From: Bacteroidota bacterium
GTDB taxonomy: Bacteria > Bacteroidota > Bacteroidia > Cytophagales > Cyclobacteriaceae
Direction of reading: 5' to 3'
Length of the DNA: 64,000 nt
Assembly: GCA_023417785.1 (NCBI GenBank)
Contig: JAEZEH010000129.1
Location: forward strand, 1-64,000
The translations under genes were made by a program, and so were the position numbers. Position 1 is the stretch's first letter. Every line of letters begins with the position of its first letter. This document shows, in pieces, positions 17,379 through 25,344 of the stretch. The notes under the pieces were generated by a model, which saw nothing but the letters and a program-made list of their open reading frames with translations, did no database searches and was not told the DNA's origin.

Positions 17379-17594
17379 ATGGCTGGACTTGCTTTTGACG
17401 TACTGCGTACCGGAAAAAAATACCGGCTTGTCAATTTTGGAGAGACTCATGAATTTATCATAGAAAGTATTCTTTCGAATGGCGATTTTAAGGTAAAGGA
17501 TACCCTGACGCTGGAACGTTATCACCTGAAAGAACTGATCCGATACGGCAAAGGCAACGATTTTGAGATCCGCGAGGCGGAAGATGAAACGTAA
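17379..17594 (+). CDS. Small conserved protein of unknown function
   Basis: 71 residues, not recognised. The sequence looks like a small beta-rich domain: LRTGKKYRLVNFGETHEF, then NGDFKVKDTLTLERYHLKEL and an acidic tail. It is preceded by GAGGAGGA at 17363-17370, an unusually good Shine-Dalgarno-like stretch for this genome, 8 bases before the ATG, though these bases also encode the GroES-like C-terminus. TAG-C-ATG spacing to the GroES-like gene implies co-translation. A strong terminator begins inside its stop codon, which supports it as the real last gene of the operon. Confidence 0.7.
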   Translation: MAGLAFDVLRTGKKYRLVNFGETHEFIIESILSNGDFKVKDTLTLERYHLKELIRYGKGNDFEIREAEDET

Positions 17595-17620
17595 AAGGCA
17601 GACGGTGAAGTCTGCCTTTT
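17593..17620 (+). terminator. Rho-independent terminator of the rmuC operon
   Basis: A perfect 11-bp stem (AAAAGGCAGAC with GTCTGCCTTTT) and a 6-base loop GGTGAA. The stem starts within the stop codon of the 71-residue gene and ends in a T run. The symmetric A/T ends could work in both directions. Confidence 0.85.
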
Positions 17621-17629
17621 AAGAAAGGG

Positions 17630-17653
17630 TCTTGCAAATACTTTTGTGCAAGA
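17630..17653. other. Stem-loop in the 17.6-17.8 kb intergenic region
   Basis: A 7-bp inverted repeat TCTTGCA / TGCAAGA around a 10-base loop. It is the first of three inverted repeats in a 208-base gap and lies 10 bases after the terminator. The function is unknown. Confidence 0.4.
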
Positions 17654-17699
17654 GATGTTAAGTTAGAAAAATCATACACCATTACCTATCTTTTTCGTT

Positions 17700-17803
17700 A
17701 AACTGCCGCACTGAACAATAAGCCGCAGCGTTTTGGAAAATCGCCTTTCAAAACGGATACGACCCAAACATAAAAGTGCCCGCGTTCGGGGATGCACTTT
17801 TGT
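17700..17803 (+). ncRNA. Possible structured small RNA or long leader of aminopeptidase P
   Basis: Two further inverted repeats lie here: CGTTTTG/CAAAACG (17729-17755) and an 8-bp AAAAGTGC/GCACTTTT stem (17772-17801) with an inner CCCG/CGGG step, followed by TGTTTATCTT. The last resembles a terminator. A near -7 box TATCTTTT is just upstream at about 17687-17694. Either a small RNA of about 100 bases or a structured 5' leader would explain this. No known RNA family is recognised. Confidence 0.35.
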
Positions 17804-17828
17804 TTATCTTAATTCAAAGCTTAACATA

Positions 17829-19289
17829 ATGCGCGCACTGGTATTAATTTTTATTCTGATCTCCGTCACCTCCTTCGGGCAAACTACAGCAGATCAGCCC
17901 AGGGATTTCCTTTCGAAAGAATTTCATCTGGACCGGAGAAACAAGCTCCGCGAAAGTATGCCGCCTAACTCGGTAGCGGTATTTTTTGCCAACCCCGAGC
18001 GAAACCGATCCAACGATGTTGACTATCCTTATCATCAGGATCCCGACTTCTATTACCTGACGGGATACAAGGAAGCCAACGCTGTATTGTTGATCTTCAA
18101 GGATAAACAAACCGCGGCGAATGGAACCCGTTACGACGAAATCATTTTCGTGCAGCCGCGGAACATTGCCATGGAGATGTGGAGTGGAAGACGGCTGGGT
18201 GAATTAAAAACCAAGGAGTCGCTGGGTCTGCAGCAGGCCTTCAACAATACTGAATTCAAAAAGTATAACGTCGACTTTTCAAAGTTTGACGAGATATTGT
18301 TTTATAAGTTCCATAATGATGTTCGAAACAAAACGTATGATTCCGCGGACCTCTATGATCTGATTGTGGAATTCAAACGCAAGGTGAATTATCCTTCCGG
18401 CGAGGCCATTTCTCTCAGGCCGGAAGCAGCGAAAAACAATCTGAACGTTACCAGACTTAATACCCTGATGACGAATCTGCGCGGGATAAAAACTCCTGAT
18501 GAACTTGAGCTGCTTCGGAAAGCTGTAACGATTTCATGTGTAGGTCAGAATGAAGTAATGAAAGCCATGAAGCCAGGACTTTCCGAGCGGGAGATACAGG
18601 GTATTCACGAATTCGTTTTCAAAAAATATCAGGCGGAGGAAGTCGGTTACCCTTCCATTGTTGGAGGCGGGCACAATGGCTGTATCCTTCATTACATGGA
18701 GAATTACAAACCGGCAATTGATTCAAAGGAGCTGGTGTTGATGGATCTCGGCGCCGAATATCATGGCTACACCGCAGACATAACGCGAACCATACCCGCC
18801 AGCGGAAAGTTTTCCCCTGAACAGCGTCAGATCTACGAAATCGTATTAGGAGCTCAGGAGGAAGCGATGAAGATTTGCAAGCCCGGAACCACATTCGAAG
18901 CCTTGACGCGGGCTACCAAAGATGCTGTAAACCGGGGGCTAAAAGAACTTGGCATAATTCCCACAGAAGACACACCACATATGTACTACCCGCACGGGTG
19001 TTGCCACCACATCGGCCTTGATGTGCACGACAAGGGCGCATACGATGTGCTTCGCGAAAACATGGTAATCACTATCGAGCCGGGTATCTACATTCCTGAG
19101 AATGCAAATTGTGACAAAAAGTGGTGGGGCATCGCAGTGAGGATCGAAGACGATTTTCTGATCACCGCCGACGGGCATGAACACCTTTCGAAGATCTCAC
19201 CCCGCCATCCCGACGAGGTCGAGGCGATGATGAAGCAAAAAAGTATTCTTGACGACTTTGTTTTACCCGCACTCGAGGTGAGTCGATAA
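17829..19289 (+). CDS. Secreted Xaa-Pro aminopeptidase (aminopeptidase P, M24B)
   Basis: Dinuclear metallopeptidase removing an N-terminal residue ahead of proline. The start chosen is ATG at 17829 (486 residues), which gives a signal peptide (RALVLIFILISVTSFG, cut near residue 18); the longer reading would include the upstream hairpins. The N-terminal creatinase-like domain has PDFYYLTGY. The pita-bread catalytic domain has the metal ligands in LMDLGAEY and YTADITRT, HHIGLDVHD, TIEPGIYIP and VRIEDDF. Export suggests a role in using extracytoplasmic proline-containing peptides. It is monocistronic. Confidence 0.92.
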   Translation: MRALVLIFILISVTSFGQTTADQPRDFLSKEFHLDRRNKLRESMPPNSVAVFFANPERNRSNDVDYPYHQDPDFYYLTGYKEANAVLLIFKDKQTAANGTRYDEIIFVQPRNIAMEMWSGRRLGELKTKESLGLQQAFNNTEFKKYNVDFSKFDEILFYKFHNDVRNKTYDSADLYDLIVEFKRKVNYPSGEAISLRPEAAKNNLNVTRLNTLMTNLRGIKTPDELELLRKAVTISCVGQNEVMKAMKPGLSEREIQGIHEFVFKKYQAEEVGYPSIVGGGHNGCILHYMENYKPAIDSKELVLMDLGAEYHGYTADITRTIPASGKFSPEQRQIYEIVLGAQEEAMKICKPGTTFEALTRATKDAVNRGLKELGIIPTEDTPHMYYPHGCCHHIGLDVHDKGAYDVLRENMVITIEPGIYIPENANCDKKWWGIAVRIEDDFLITADGHEHLSKISPRHPDEVEAMMKQKSILDDFVLPALEVSR

Positions 19290-19309
19290 TAGTCAGTTTA
19301 CTGCTATCG

Positions 19310-19864
19310 CTACGTTTCGTCAGGAAGGTATTTTCGCGCAACCCGAAGTTGCTCCGCCTGATCGCGGATGATCTTCAGCATTTCCTTCCTGATGATACCA
19401 CTGAACGGTTTAATCACAAACCAGTAAAGCCGGAATTTACGTTTTGCATTTGCACCCAGACATCGTATCCTCGTCTCAGTTTCAACTGTATTTGTACCGT
19501 TGATGTTTTTTAATATTCGGAAATTCCATGTTGCCTTAAGAAAACCCTCATGGGCAAAGGAACAGAACTCGTCGGGCGTTAACACCTGAATGTTACCCGA
19601 CGGTTTCCAGAACTGACCAACAAGTCCGGCAATACCTTCCCGGAACGGTTCCAGTTCAAGAACAGTGAAACCCATTTTATGCAGGTTCTGAAATCCGGCC
19701 AGGCCACTGGCATTCATTCCCCGCAGGCGCAGGAGCAATCTTATCAGGGGTGATCTACGTGCATCAAGCTCATTGATCGCCCTGAAGATCATTTCCTCAC
19801 CGGCATCGACATTGATTCTATGAACTTCGTTGAAGTCGTATTCCGGAAGGTACTGGAGGCTCAT
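19310..19864 (-). CDS. Uncharacterised protein, START/SRPBCC-like (DUF2867-like)
   Basis: 184 residues, not firmly recognised. The C-terminal pattern TETRIRCLGANAKRKFRLYWFVIKPFSG-like (VETETRIRC, then RLYWFVIKPFSGIIRKEML) and a charged amphipathic final helix resemble small ligand-binding SRPBCC/DUF2867 proteins. An early segment reads INVDAGEEMIFRAINELD, similar to the first strand and helix of that fold. No signal peptide is seen. It is convergent with aminopeptidase P and about 1.07 kb separates its start from the hemB start on the same strand. Confidence 0.45.
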   Translation of the reverse strand: MSLQYLPEYDFNEVHRINVDAGEEMIFRAINELDARRSPLIRLLLRLRGMNASGLAGFQNLHKMGFTVLELEPFREGIAGLVGQFWKPSGNIQVLTPDEFCSFAHEGFLKATWNFRILKNINGTNTVETETRIRCLGANAKRKFRLYWFVIKPFSGIIRKEMLKIIRDQAEQLRVARKYLPDET

Positions 19865-19946
19865 TGCATTGGGTCAGTTTCGATTCATCGTATTGGTTGG
19901 CTCTCATAGATCGACAACGTCCGCCGTCCCCTCAACAGACGGTAAA

Positions 19947-20930
19947 TCAAGACCTGGAGAGTTGCGCGAACTCCTTAGCGAAATAAGTGAGTATTACATC
20001 CGCCCCTGCTCTGCGTATACTCAACAGACATTCTTTCATCGCACGTTCTCCGTCAAGCCAGCCCTTTTGAGCAGCTGCCTTGATCATTGCGTACTCACCA
20101 CTTACGTTGTACGCAGCGACAGGAAGTGCAGAATTATCCTTCAGCAGCGAAATAATATCAAGATATGCGAGAGCAGGTTTCACCATAAGGAAGTCGGCAC
20201 CTTCGACCGTGTCAAGTTCCGCTTCCACAAGTGCCTCGGTCCGGTTTGCCGGATTCATCTGGTACGTTTTTTTATCTCCGAACTTCGGTGCCGAATCAAG
20301 CGCGTCGCGAAACGGGTTATAAAAGGCACTGGCGTATTTTGCCGTGTAGCTCATGATCGAAACGTCCGTAAATCCGTTTTCATCCAGGAGTTCGCGAATG
20401 TATCCGACACGTCCATCCATCATGTCTGAGGGTCCAAGAATATCAATGCCGGTTTCTGCTTGTGCGAGAGCCATCCTGCCCAAAATGGACAGCGTTATAT
20501 CGTTAACGATTTTGCCGTCTTCAACGAAACCGTCGTGGCCATCTGAACTGTACGGGTCCATCGCGACGTCTGTCATGATACACGCTTCAGGGAATTGCTT
20601 TTTTATTTCGCGTAACGCCTTCAGATAAAAAAAGTCCTTGTCATAGCTTTTGGTTGCGTGGTTGTCTTTGAGATGATCTTCAACCGCAGGAAAAACATCA
20701 AAAGCGCGAATCCCCAGGGTCATACAGCTTTCAATTTCTTTCAGCATTAAGTCCGTCGACCACCGGTAAATTCCCGGCATGGAATTGACTTCAACCTGCT
20801 GGTTTTTACCGTCGACTAAAAAAAGAGGAAAAATCAGATTATCTGTATGGACCCGTGTTTCCTCGACCATAGCGCGGATAGTGGCAGATTTGCGATTCCG
20901 TCGTGGTCTGCGTAACATATTTATATTCAT
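19947..20930 (-). CDS. hemB: Delta-aminolevulinic acid dehydratase (porphobilinogen synthase)
   Basis: Condenses two 5-aminolevulinates to porphobilinogen in haem synthesis. The start chosen is the ATG at 20930 (327 residues, the normal length, beginning NINMLRRPRR). A longer reading adds a non-conserved stretch. The two active-site lysines are in SYTAKYASAFY and MVKPALAYLD. At the position where zinc enzymes have three cysteines this protein has DVAMDPYSSDGHDG, with aspartates instead. It should therefore belong to the zinc-independent, magnesium-type branch. It appears monocistronic. Confidence 0.93.
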   Translation of the reverse strand: MNINMLRRPRRNRKSATIRAMVEETRVHTDNLIFPLFLVDGKNQQVEVNSMPGIYRWSTDLMLKEIESCMTLGIRAFDVFPAVEDHLKDNHATKSYDKDFFYLKALREIKKQFPEACIMTDVAMDPYSSDGHDGFVEDGKIVNDITLSILGRMALAQAETGIDILGPSDMMDGRVGYIRELLDENGFTDVSIMSYTAKYASAFYNPFRDALDSAPKFGDKKTYQMNPANRTEALVEAELDTVEGADFLMVKPALAYLDIISLLKDNSALPVAAYNVSGEYAMIKAAAQKGWLDGERAMKECLLSIRRAGADVILTYFAKEFAQLSRS

Positions 20931-21081
20931 GGATTCGATGTGGCTTGTAATATCGTGCAAAACTAAATCTATTTGAAATGTTAACCTCAGCAAACTAGGG
21001 TTAGTCATCTGTCAAGCATCCAAAAATGGGCATATTGCAACAAACTTTCCAACTGAACAGTTAAACACACAAAGTACTCGC

Positions 21082-22041
21082 ATGATTCGGAAATTTGCAT
21101 ACATATCGTTTGTACTGTTTCTCCTGGCAAACGTGATGGCCTTTTGGCACGCATACCGATTTACTCATTTTTCGGATTCACAAAAACCGCGGATTAATCC
21201 AGACGAGCTTTCGGCCCTTGATAAAGCAGGAATTCTTTTTACAGGCATTGAGGTGCCAAAGCCGATACCATTCGCCACGCCGCGTCTTCCTTTCAAAACG
21301 ATTAACATTGAAAGTGACGTAACGCTTGAAGCGTGGGAGATAACAACGGATCCGTCGCGCGGCACGGTTATTCTTTTTCACGGCTACAGCGCAGAGAAAT
21401 CGACACTGATAAGCCGGGCGGAAGAGTTTTCCAAATGGGGCTACAACACTCTCCTGGTTGATTTCATGGGGTCCGGCGGCTCGGAAGGTGAAAGCACGAA
21501 CCTCGGTTATACTGAGGCACGTGAGGTTCGGGACGTTTTTGAATGGGTTAAGAAACATGAATCAGAAGAAATTCACCTTTTCGGCACCTCTATGGGGGCA
21601 GCAGCGATCCTCAAAGCATCCCGCGATTACCAGATTGAACCCACCTCCATTATCCTGGAATGTCCCTTCGGTTCTCTGTACGAAACTGTGTCGGCCCGTT
21701 TTCGGATCATGAATGCACCGCCATTCCCGTTAGCCGCGGTACTCACCTTCTGGGGCGGGATTCAGCAGGGATACTGGGCATTCTCTCATAATCCATCTTC
21801 GTATGCTTCCGCTGTCAACGTCCCTTCGCTTCTCCTGTTCGGTGATAAGGACGACCGTGTATCACTCGACGAGACGATGGATATTTATAATAACCTCAAT
21901 GGAGAAAAAGTACTGGTTCGATACCCGGATGCCGGCCATGATGTATTCACCGAAAATCAATCCAACTGGATCAACGATGTCTCGGCGTTTCTTCGATCAG
22001 CAAGTGCACCAACACTTCTGCAGGCCCCCTCAGCTGAGTAA
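21082..22041 (+). CDS. Alpha/beta hydrolase with N-terminal membrane anchor
   Basis: 319 residues. An uncleaved hydrophobic helix (about residues 4-24) precedes a serine-hydrolase domain with the oxyanion region FHGYSAEKS, nucleophile elbow GTSMGA (Ser near 171), acid in FGDKDDRV and His in DAGHDVF. The arrangement resembles BAAT/YqkD-type lipases or esterases. The active site is expected outside the cytoplasm if the anchor is N-in. The substrate is unknown. The gene converges on the DUF2520 gene with 3 bases between the stops. Confidence 0.82.
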   Translation: MIRKFAYISFVLFLLANVMAFWHAYRFTHFSDSQKPRINPDELSALDKAGILFTGIEVPKPIPFATPRLPFKTINIESDVTLEAWEITTDPSRGTVILFHGYSAEKSTLISRAEEFSKWGYNTLLVDFMGSGGSEGESTNLGYTEAREVRDVFEWVKKHESEEIHLFGTSMGAAAILKASRDYQIEPTSIILECPFGSLYETVSARFRIMNAPPFPLAAVLTFWGGIQQGYWAFSHNPSSYASAVNVPSLLLFGDKDDRVSLDETMDIYNNLNGEKVLVRYPDAGHDVFTENQSNWINDVSAFLRSASAPTLLQAPSAE

Positions 22042-22044
22042 GAA

Positions 22045-22833
22045 TTACTCTACTTCGTAGTAATCAATAATGTGCTGACTAATCACGCGATAAATTTCCG
22101 CGATTCCTTCATGTTCTTCCAGGAGAGCAAGATGCCTGTCGAGCACCTCTAAATCCCCACGCCTTGCGGGGCCGGTCTGGCCTTTTTCAGGCCCAATCTC
22201 GAGGCTTTTGTTTATCGTTTCAGCAATGAGGGGTTTGAGCACATCAAATGACAGCTCCTGGTTCTTCAACAAACCCGCTGAGATAGTCATCATGTGGTTG
22301 GTAAAATTCGAGGCGAACACCGCTGCCGCGTGTAAGTGCTGTCGTTTTGTCGACGAAATCTGATGCACTTTTGAACTTAGGGCTTTCGCCAGGCCGGACA
22401 GTACCTTCCGACAGGTTTCGTCATCACTTTCGATAAAGAAAGGAATGTCACTGAAATCGACGCGACGCCCTTTGGTGAACGTCATCAGGGGATAAAAAAC
22501 ACCGGTAAGCTCCGCTGTTGAATCTTCAAGCAGGGATAAAGGGCTACTCCCGGAAGTGTGCACCAGCATGGCCTCCGCTGGAAGCGAAAGTTCACTAAGC
22601 ACTTCGGCGATGGCATCATCCGGAACCGCGATAATGAATAAACGACTGGAGCTTTCCGAAAGGTCCAGTGAAGTGGTGACCTCACATTCGTAAAGCTTTT
22701 CGGCGAGGGCGGCGGCGTGTTTTTCCTTACGGCTGAATACTTCGCGGACCGCGTATCCTACATTTTCAAGGGCCGGGGCCAGGTGCCATGCAACATTGCC
22801 CGAACCGATGAAGGAGACTGATAATGGTTTCAT
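22045..22833 (-). CDS. Rossmann-like and DUF2520 domain protein
   Basis: 262 residues. The N-terminus VSFIGSGNVAWHLAPAL is a classic dinucleotide-binding GxGxxxxH loop, and a Ser/Gly segment HTSGSSPLSLL follows. The C-terminal half (about 125-262) is the helical DUF2520 domain with HLHAAAVFASNFTNHM, reminiscent of 6-phosphogluconate- or pyrroline-carboxylate-reductase-like enzymes. The reaction is unknown, though an NAD(P)-dependent oxidoreductase is likely. Its start overlaps the prmC stop by 4 bases (ATGA type), so translation is coupled. Confidence 0.8.
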   Translation of the reverse strand: MKPLSVSFIGSGNVAWHLAPALENVGYAVREVFSRKEKHAAALAEKLYECEVTTSLDLSESSSRLFIIAVPDDAIAEVLSELSLPAEAMLVHTSGSSPLSLLEDSTAELTGVFYPLMTFTKGRRVDFSDIPFFIESDDETCRKVLSGLAKALSSKVHQISSTKRQHLHAAAVFASNFTNHMMTISAGLLKNQELSFDVLKPLIAETINKSLEIGPEKGQTGPARRGDLEVLDRHLALLEEHEGIAEIYRVISQHIIDYYEVE

Positions 22834-23699
22834 TCGTAATGCTTTTTATGGATACCCCTGACAACCCGGTGTTTACCCGACATATCGGTGTGAATCGCCA
22901 CGTCGGTGTAACTCCATTCGTGAAGATTTTCAGCCAACTCTTCAGCGTAGCGTTCATGCGCTTCGAAAAACAGCGCTCCATCGGGTTTCAGGGCTTCATG
23001 CGATTGCAGGGCAATTTCCCGGTAAAAGAGCAGCGGATCGTTGTCAGGGACAAACAATGCAAGATGCGGTTCGTAGTCTACGACATTCCGCCTCATCTGA
23101 TGGATCTCTGTTGCCGGAATGTATGGCGGGTTACTGACTACTATATCCAGCTCCTGAAACGGCAGGGGCCGGGCCAGGATATCATGTAACAACAGCCGCA
23201 CCGGCACCTTGTGGAATACGGCATTCTTTCGCGCCACAGCCAAAGCATCCTCACTTACATCAGTGGCCATCACCTCGATTTCCGGGAGCTCCGCGGCCAG
23301 GGTCACGGGTATGCATCCCGAACCTGTGCCAATGTCAAGAATGCGACAGGGGCCGGCGCCGTTACCTCTGGCGTGATCCAGCACGTATGCAACGAGTTCC
23401 TCTGTTTCAGGTCTCGGAATAAGAACCGATCGGTCAACAAAGAACCTTCTGCCAAAAAATGGTGCGGAACCTGATATATACTGAATGGGTTCATCACGGT
23501 TAATTCGCATTATCACGTCATTGAGAATAGCCTCGTCCTGTGCTTCCCAGGATACGTCCACTCCGCTAATCGCCATAGTTCGGTTTATCCCAAAGAGATC
23601 GTCGAGCACCGCATAGACGATCGATTCGACCTCATCCCGGGCTTCGTTCGATGTGATCCTGCTGATTATTTCCTGAACCAGAGTTTTGGAATTCTTCAT
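22830..23699 (-). CDS. prmC: Peptide chain release factor N5-glutamine methyltransferase
   Basis: SAM-dependent enzyme that methylates the GGQ glutamine of release factors. The 289-residue protein has the N-terminal helical domain (about 1-85), the SAM motif DIGTGSGCIPVTLA, the acidic ATDVSEDAL turn and the diagnostic SNPPYIP catalytic motif near residue 190. Length and order match PrmC. An exact -7 box TATGTTTG is on the minus strand at 23716-23723, 17 bases upstream. It is the first gene of a two-gene operon with the DUF2520 protein and divergent from ribD. Confidence 0.93.
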   Translation of the reverse strand: MKNSKTLVQEIISRITSNEARDEVESIVYAVLDDLFGINRTMAISGVDVSWEAQDEAILNDVIMRINRDEPIQYISGSAPFFGRRFFVDRSVLIPRPETEELVAYVLDHARGNGAGPCRILDIGTGSGCIPVTLAAELPEIEVMATDVSEDALAVARKNAVFHKVPVRLLLHDILARPLPFQELDIVVSNPPYIPATEIHQMRRNVVDYEPHLALFVPDNDPLLFYREIALQSHEALKPDGALFFEAHERYAEELAENLHEWSYTDVAIHTDMSGKHRVVRGIHKKHYE

Positions 23700-23715
23700 G
23701 GCTTGTCAATCTTTG

Positions 23716-23723
23716 CAAACATA
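23716..23723 (-). promoter_or_regulatory. -7 promoter element of prmC
   Basis: TATGTTTG on the minus strand, an exact TAnnTTTG match, lies 17 bases before the prmC ATG. No clear -33 element is seen. Confidence 0.45.
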
Positions 23724-23767
23724 AGAATGGAAGCGTTTACTATCATTGAACCGCGTCGACTTTAAAA

Positions 23768-24808
23768 ATGAATCAGTCGAATCACCAAATGGATGAGCTG
23801 TACATGCAAAGAGCCCTTTCTCTGGCTCAGCTTGGACGCGGATCGGTCAGCCCCAACCCGATGGTCGGATCCGTTGTGGTTTACAACGACCGGATTATTG
23901 GTGAAGGCTGGCATAAAGCGTATGGCGGTCCTCATGCGGAAGTCAACGCCATAGCATCAGTTGAGGATAAATCGCTTCTCTCTGAGAGCACATTATACGT
24001 TAATCTTGAACCCTGTAATCATTTTGGCAAAACGCCACCGTGCGCCGACCTTCTTATCCAACACAAGCTCAAAAAGGTTGTCGTCGCGAATATTGATACC
24101 AATCCGATGGTGGCGGGAGAAGGTCTTCGGAAAATGCGGAACGCGGGTATCGAAGTCGTTACGGGAATTCTCGATAAGGCGGGACGTGAATTAAACAAGC
24201 GTTTTTTTACGTCGATGGAAAAAGGTCGCCCCTATATAATCCTGAAATGGGCCGAAACGGCAGATGGTTTCATTGCCCGCGAGAACTACAGTTCAAAATG
24301 GATCAGCAACGAATTGTCGCGGCAACTTGTTCATAAATGGAGATCAGAAGAAGACGCCGTGCTGGTAGGGGCACGTACCGCCGCACATGACAATCCTATG
24401 CTGAACGTGCGCGACTGGTCCGGGCGAAATCCGGTGCGGATTGTGATCGATCGGTTCCTGAGGTTAGATCAGAAACTAAATCTGTTTGACGCCTCGCAAC
24501 CCACCATCTGTTATAATGTGCTCAAACATGAAGAACATCAACACCTCACATTGGCGCGGATAGACGAAGAAAATTTTCTTTCCTCTTTGTTGGAGGATCT
24601 TCACAGAAAAAAAATTCAGTCGTTGTTCGTCGAAGGCGGCGCATTCACGTTGAATCAGTTTATTAAAAGTGATTTATGGGATGAAACCCTTGTGTTTAAG
24701 TCACCCTCAACATTTAAAAAAGGAATTTCTGCGCCGGAGTTTAAAGGTACGTTAGTCGGTGACGAACCGATTGGAACGGATAAATTGTTTTATTATCGCC
24801 GCGACTGA
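23768..24808 (+). CDS. ribD: Bifunctional diaminohydroxyphosphoribosylaminopyrimidine deaminase / 5-amino-6-ribosylaminouracil reductase
   Basis: Second and third steps of riboflavin synthesis. The N-terminal deaminase (residues about 8-145) has the zinc motif HAEVNAI with the catalytic Glu and PCNHFGKTPPCADL with the two Cys ligands. The C-terminal reductase (about 150-345) has ILKWAETADGFIA, VGARTAAHDNPML and FVEGGAFTLNQFI. The length of 346 is normal. No FMN riboswitch is recognisable in the 68 bases before it, and no other rib gene is nearby, as is usual for dispersed rib genes in Bacteroidota. Confidence 0.94.
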   Translation: MNQSNHQMDELYMQRALSLAQLGRGSVSPNPMVGSVVVYNDRIIGEGWHKAYGGPHAEVNAIASVEDKSLLSESTLYVNLEPCNHFGKTPPCADLLIQHKLKKVVVANIDTNPMVAGEGLRKMRNAGIEVVTGILDKAGRELNKRFFTSMEKGRPYIILKWAETADGFIARENYSSKWISNELSRQLVHKWRSEEDAVLVGARTAAHDNPMLNVRDWSGRNPVRIVIDRFLRLDQKLNLFDASQPTICYNVLKHEEHQHLTLARIDEENFLSSLLEDLHRKKIQSLFVEGGAFTLNQFIKSDLWDETLVFKSPSTFKKGISAPEFKGTLVGDEPIGTDKLFYYRRD

Positions 24809-24857
24809 CAGTATGACGCTGTTAAACCGAAAAAAATATTACCCTGAGTGAAATCAA

Positions 24858-25340
24858 ATGGCTGAAGAATTAATAATATCGAACAACACCGGCAAGGAAG
24901 AACGCTACAAGACGTTGTTGCCTCAAATAAGAGCGCTCACGGAGTCGGAGCCTGACCTCACCGCCAATCTTGCCAACGTGGCGGCGGCCCTGAAGCAGAC
25001 CTTTGGTTTTTTCTGGGTGGGCTTCTATCTGGTTAGGGGCACCGAGCTTGTACTAGGGCCATTCCAGGGGCCGATTGCCTGTACGCGTATCGGTTTCGGT
25101 AAAGGTGTATGCGGATCTTCCTGGAAGGAAAAACAAACCATTCTTGTGCCTGACGTTGAAGCGTTCCCCGGGCACATCGCCTGCAGCTCCGATTCAAAAT
25201 CTGAAATTGTGCTACCGGCTTTCAAGAACGGTGAGGTGTTCCTCGTACTTGATGTTGACAGCGACAAACTTAACGACTTCGACGAAACGGATCGCCGGTT
25301 TCTGGAGGATGTTATGCATATAATTGAATCCTTTATCTGA
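24858..25340 (+). CDS. msrC: Free methionine-(R)-sulfoxide reductase (GAF domain)
   Basis: Cytosolic GAF-fold enzyme reducing free Met-R-sulfoxide. The 160-residue length and the three conserved cysteines (in IACTRIGFGKGVCG and GHIACSSDS) match the fRMsr catalytic and resolving residues. ILVPDVEAFPGH and EIVLPAF form the substrate pocket motifs. It probably protects against oxidants. The MutS-like gene starts 4 bases after its stop, so the two are co-transcribed. Confidence 0.88.
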   Translation: MAEELIISNNTGKEERYKTLLPQIRALTESEPDLTANLANVAAALKQTFGFFWVGFYLVRGTELVLGPFQGPIACTRIGFGKGVCGSSWKEKQTILVPDVEAFPGHIACSSDSKSEIVLPAFKNGEVFLVLDVDSDKLNDFDETDRRFLEDVMHIIESFI

Positions 25341-25344
25341 CTGC

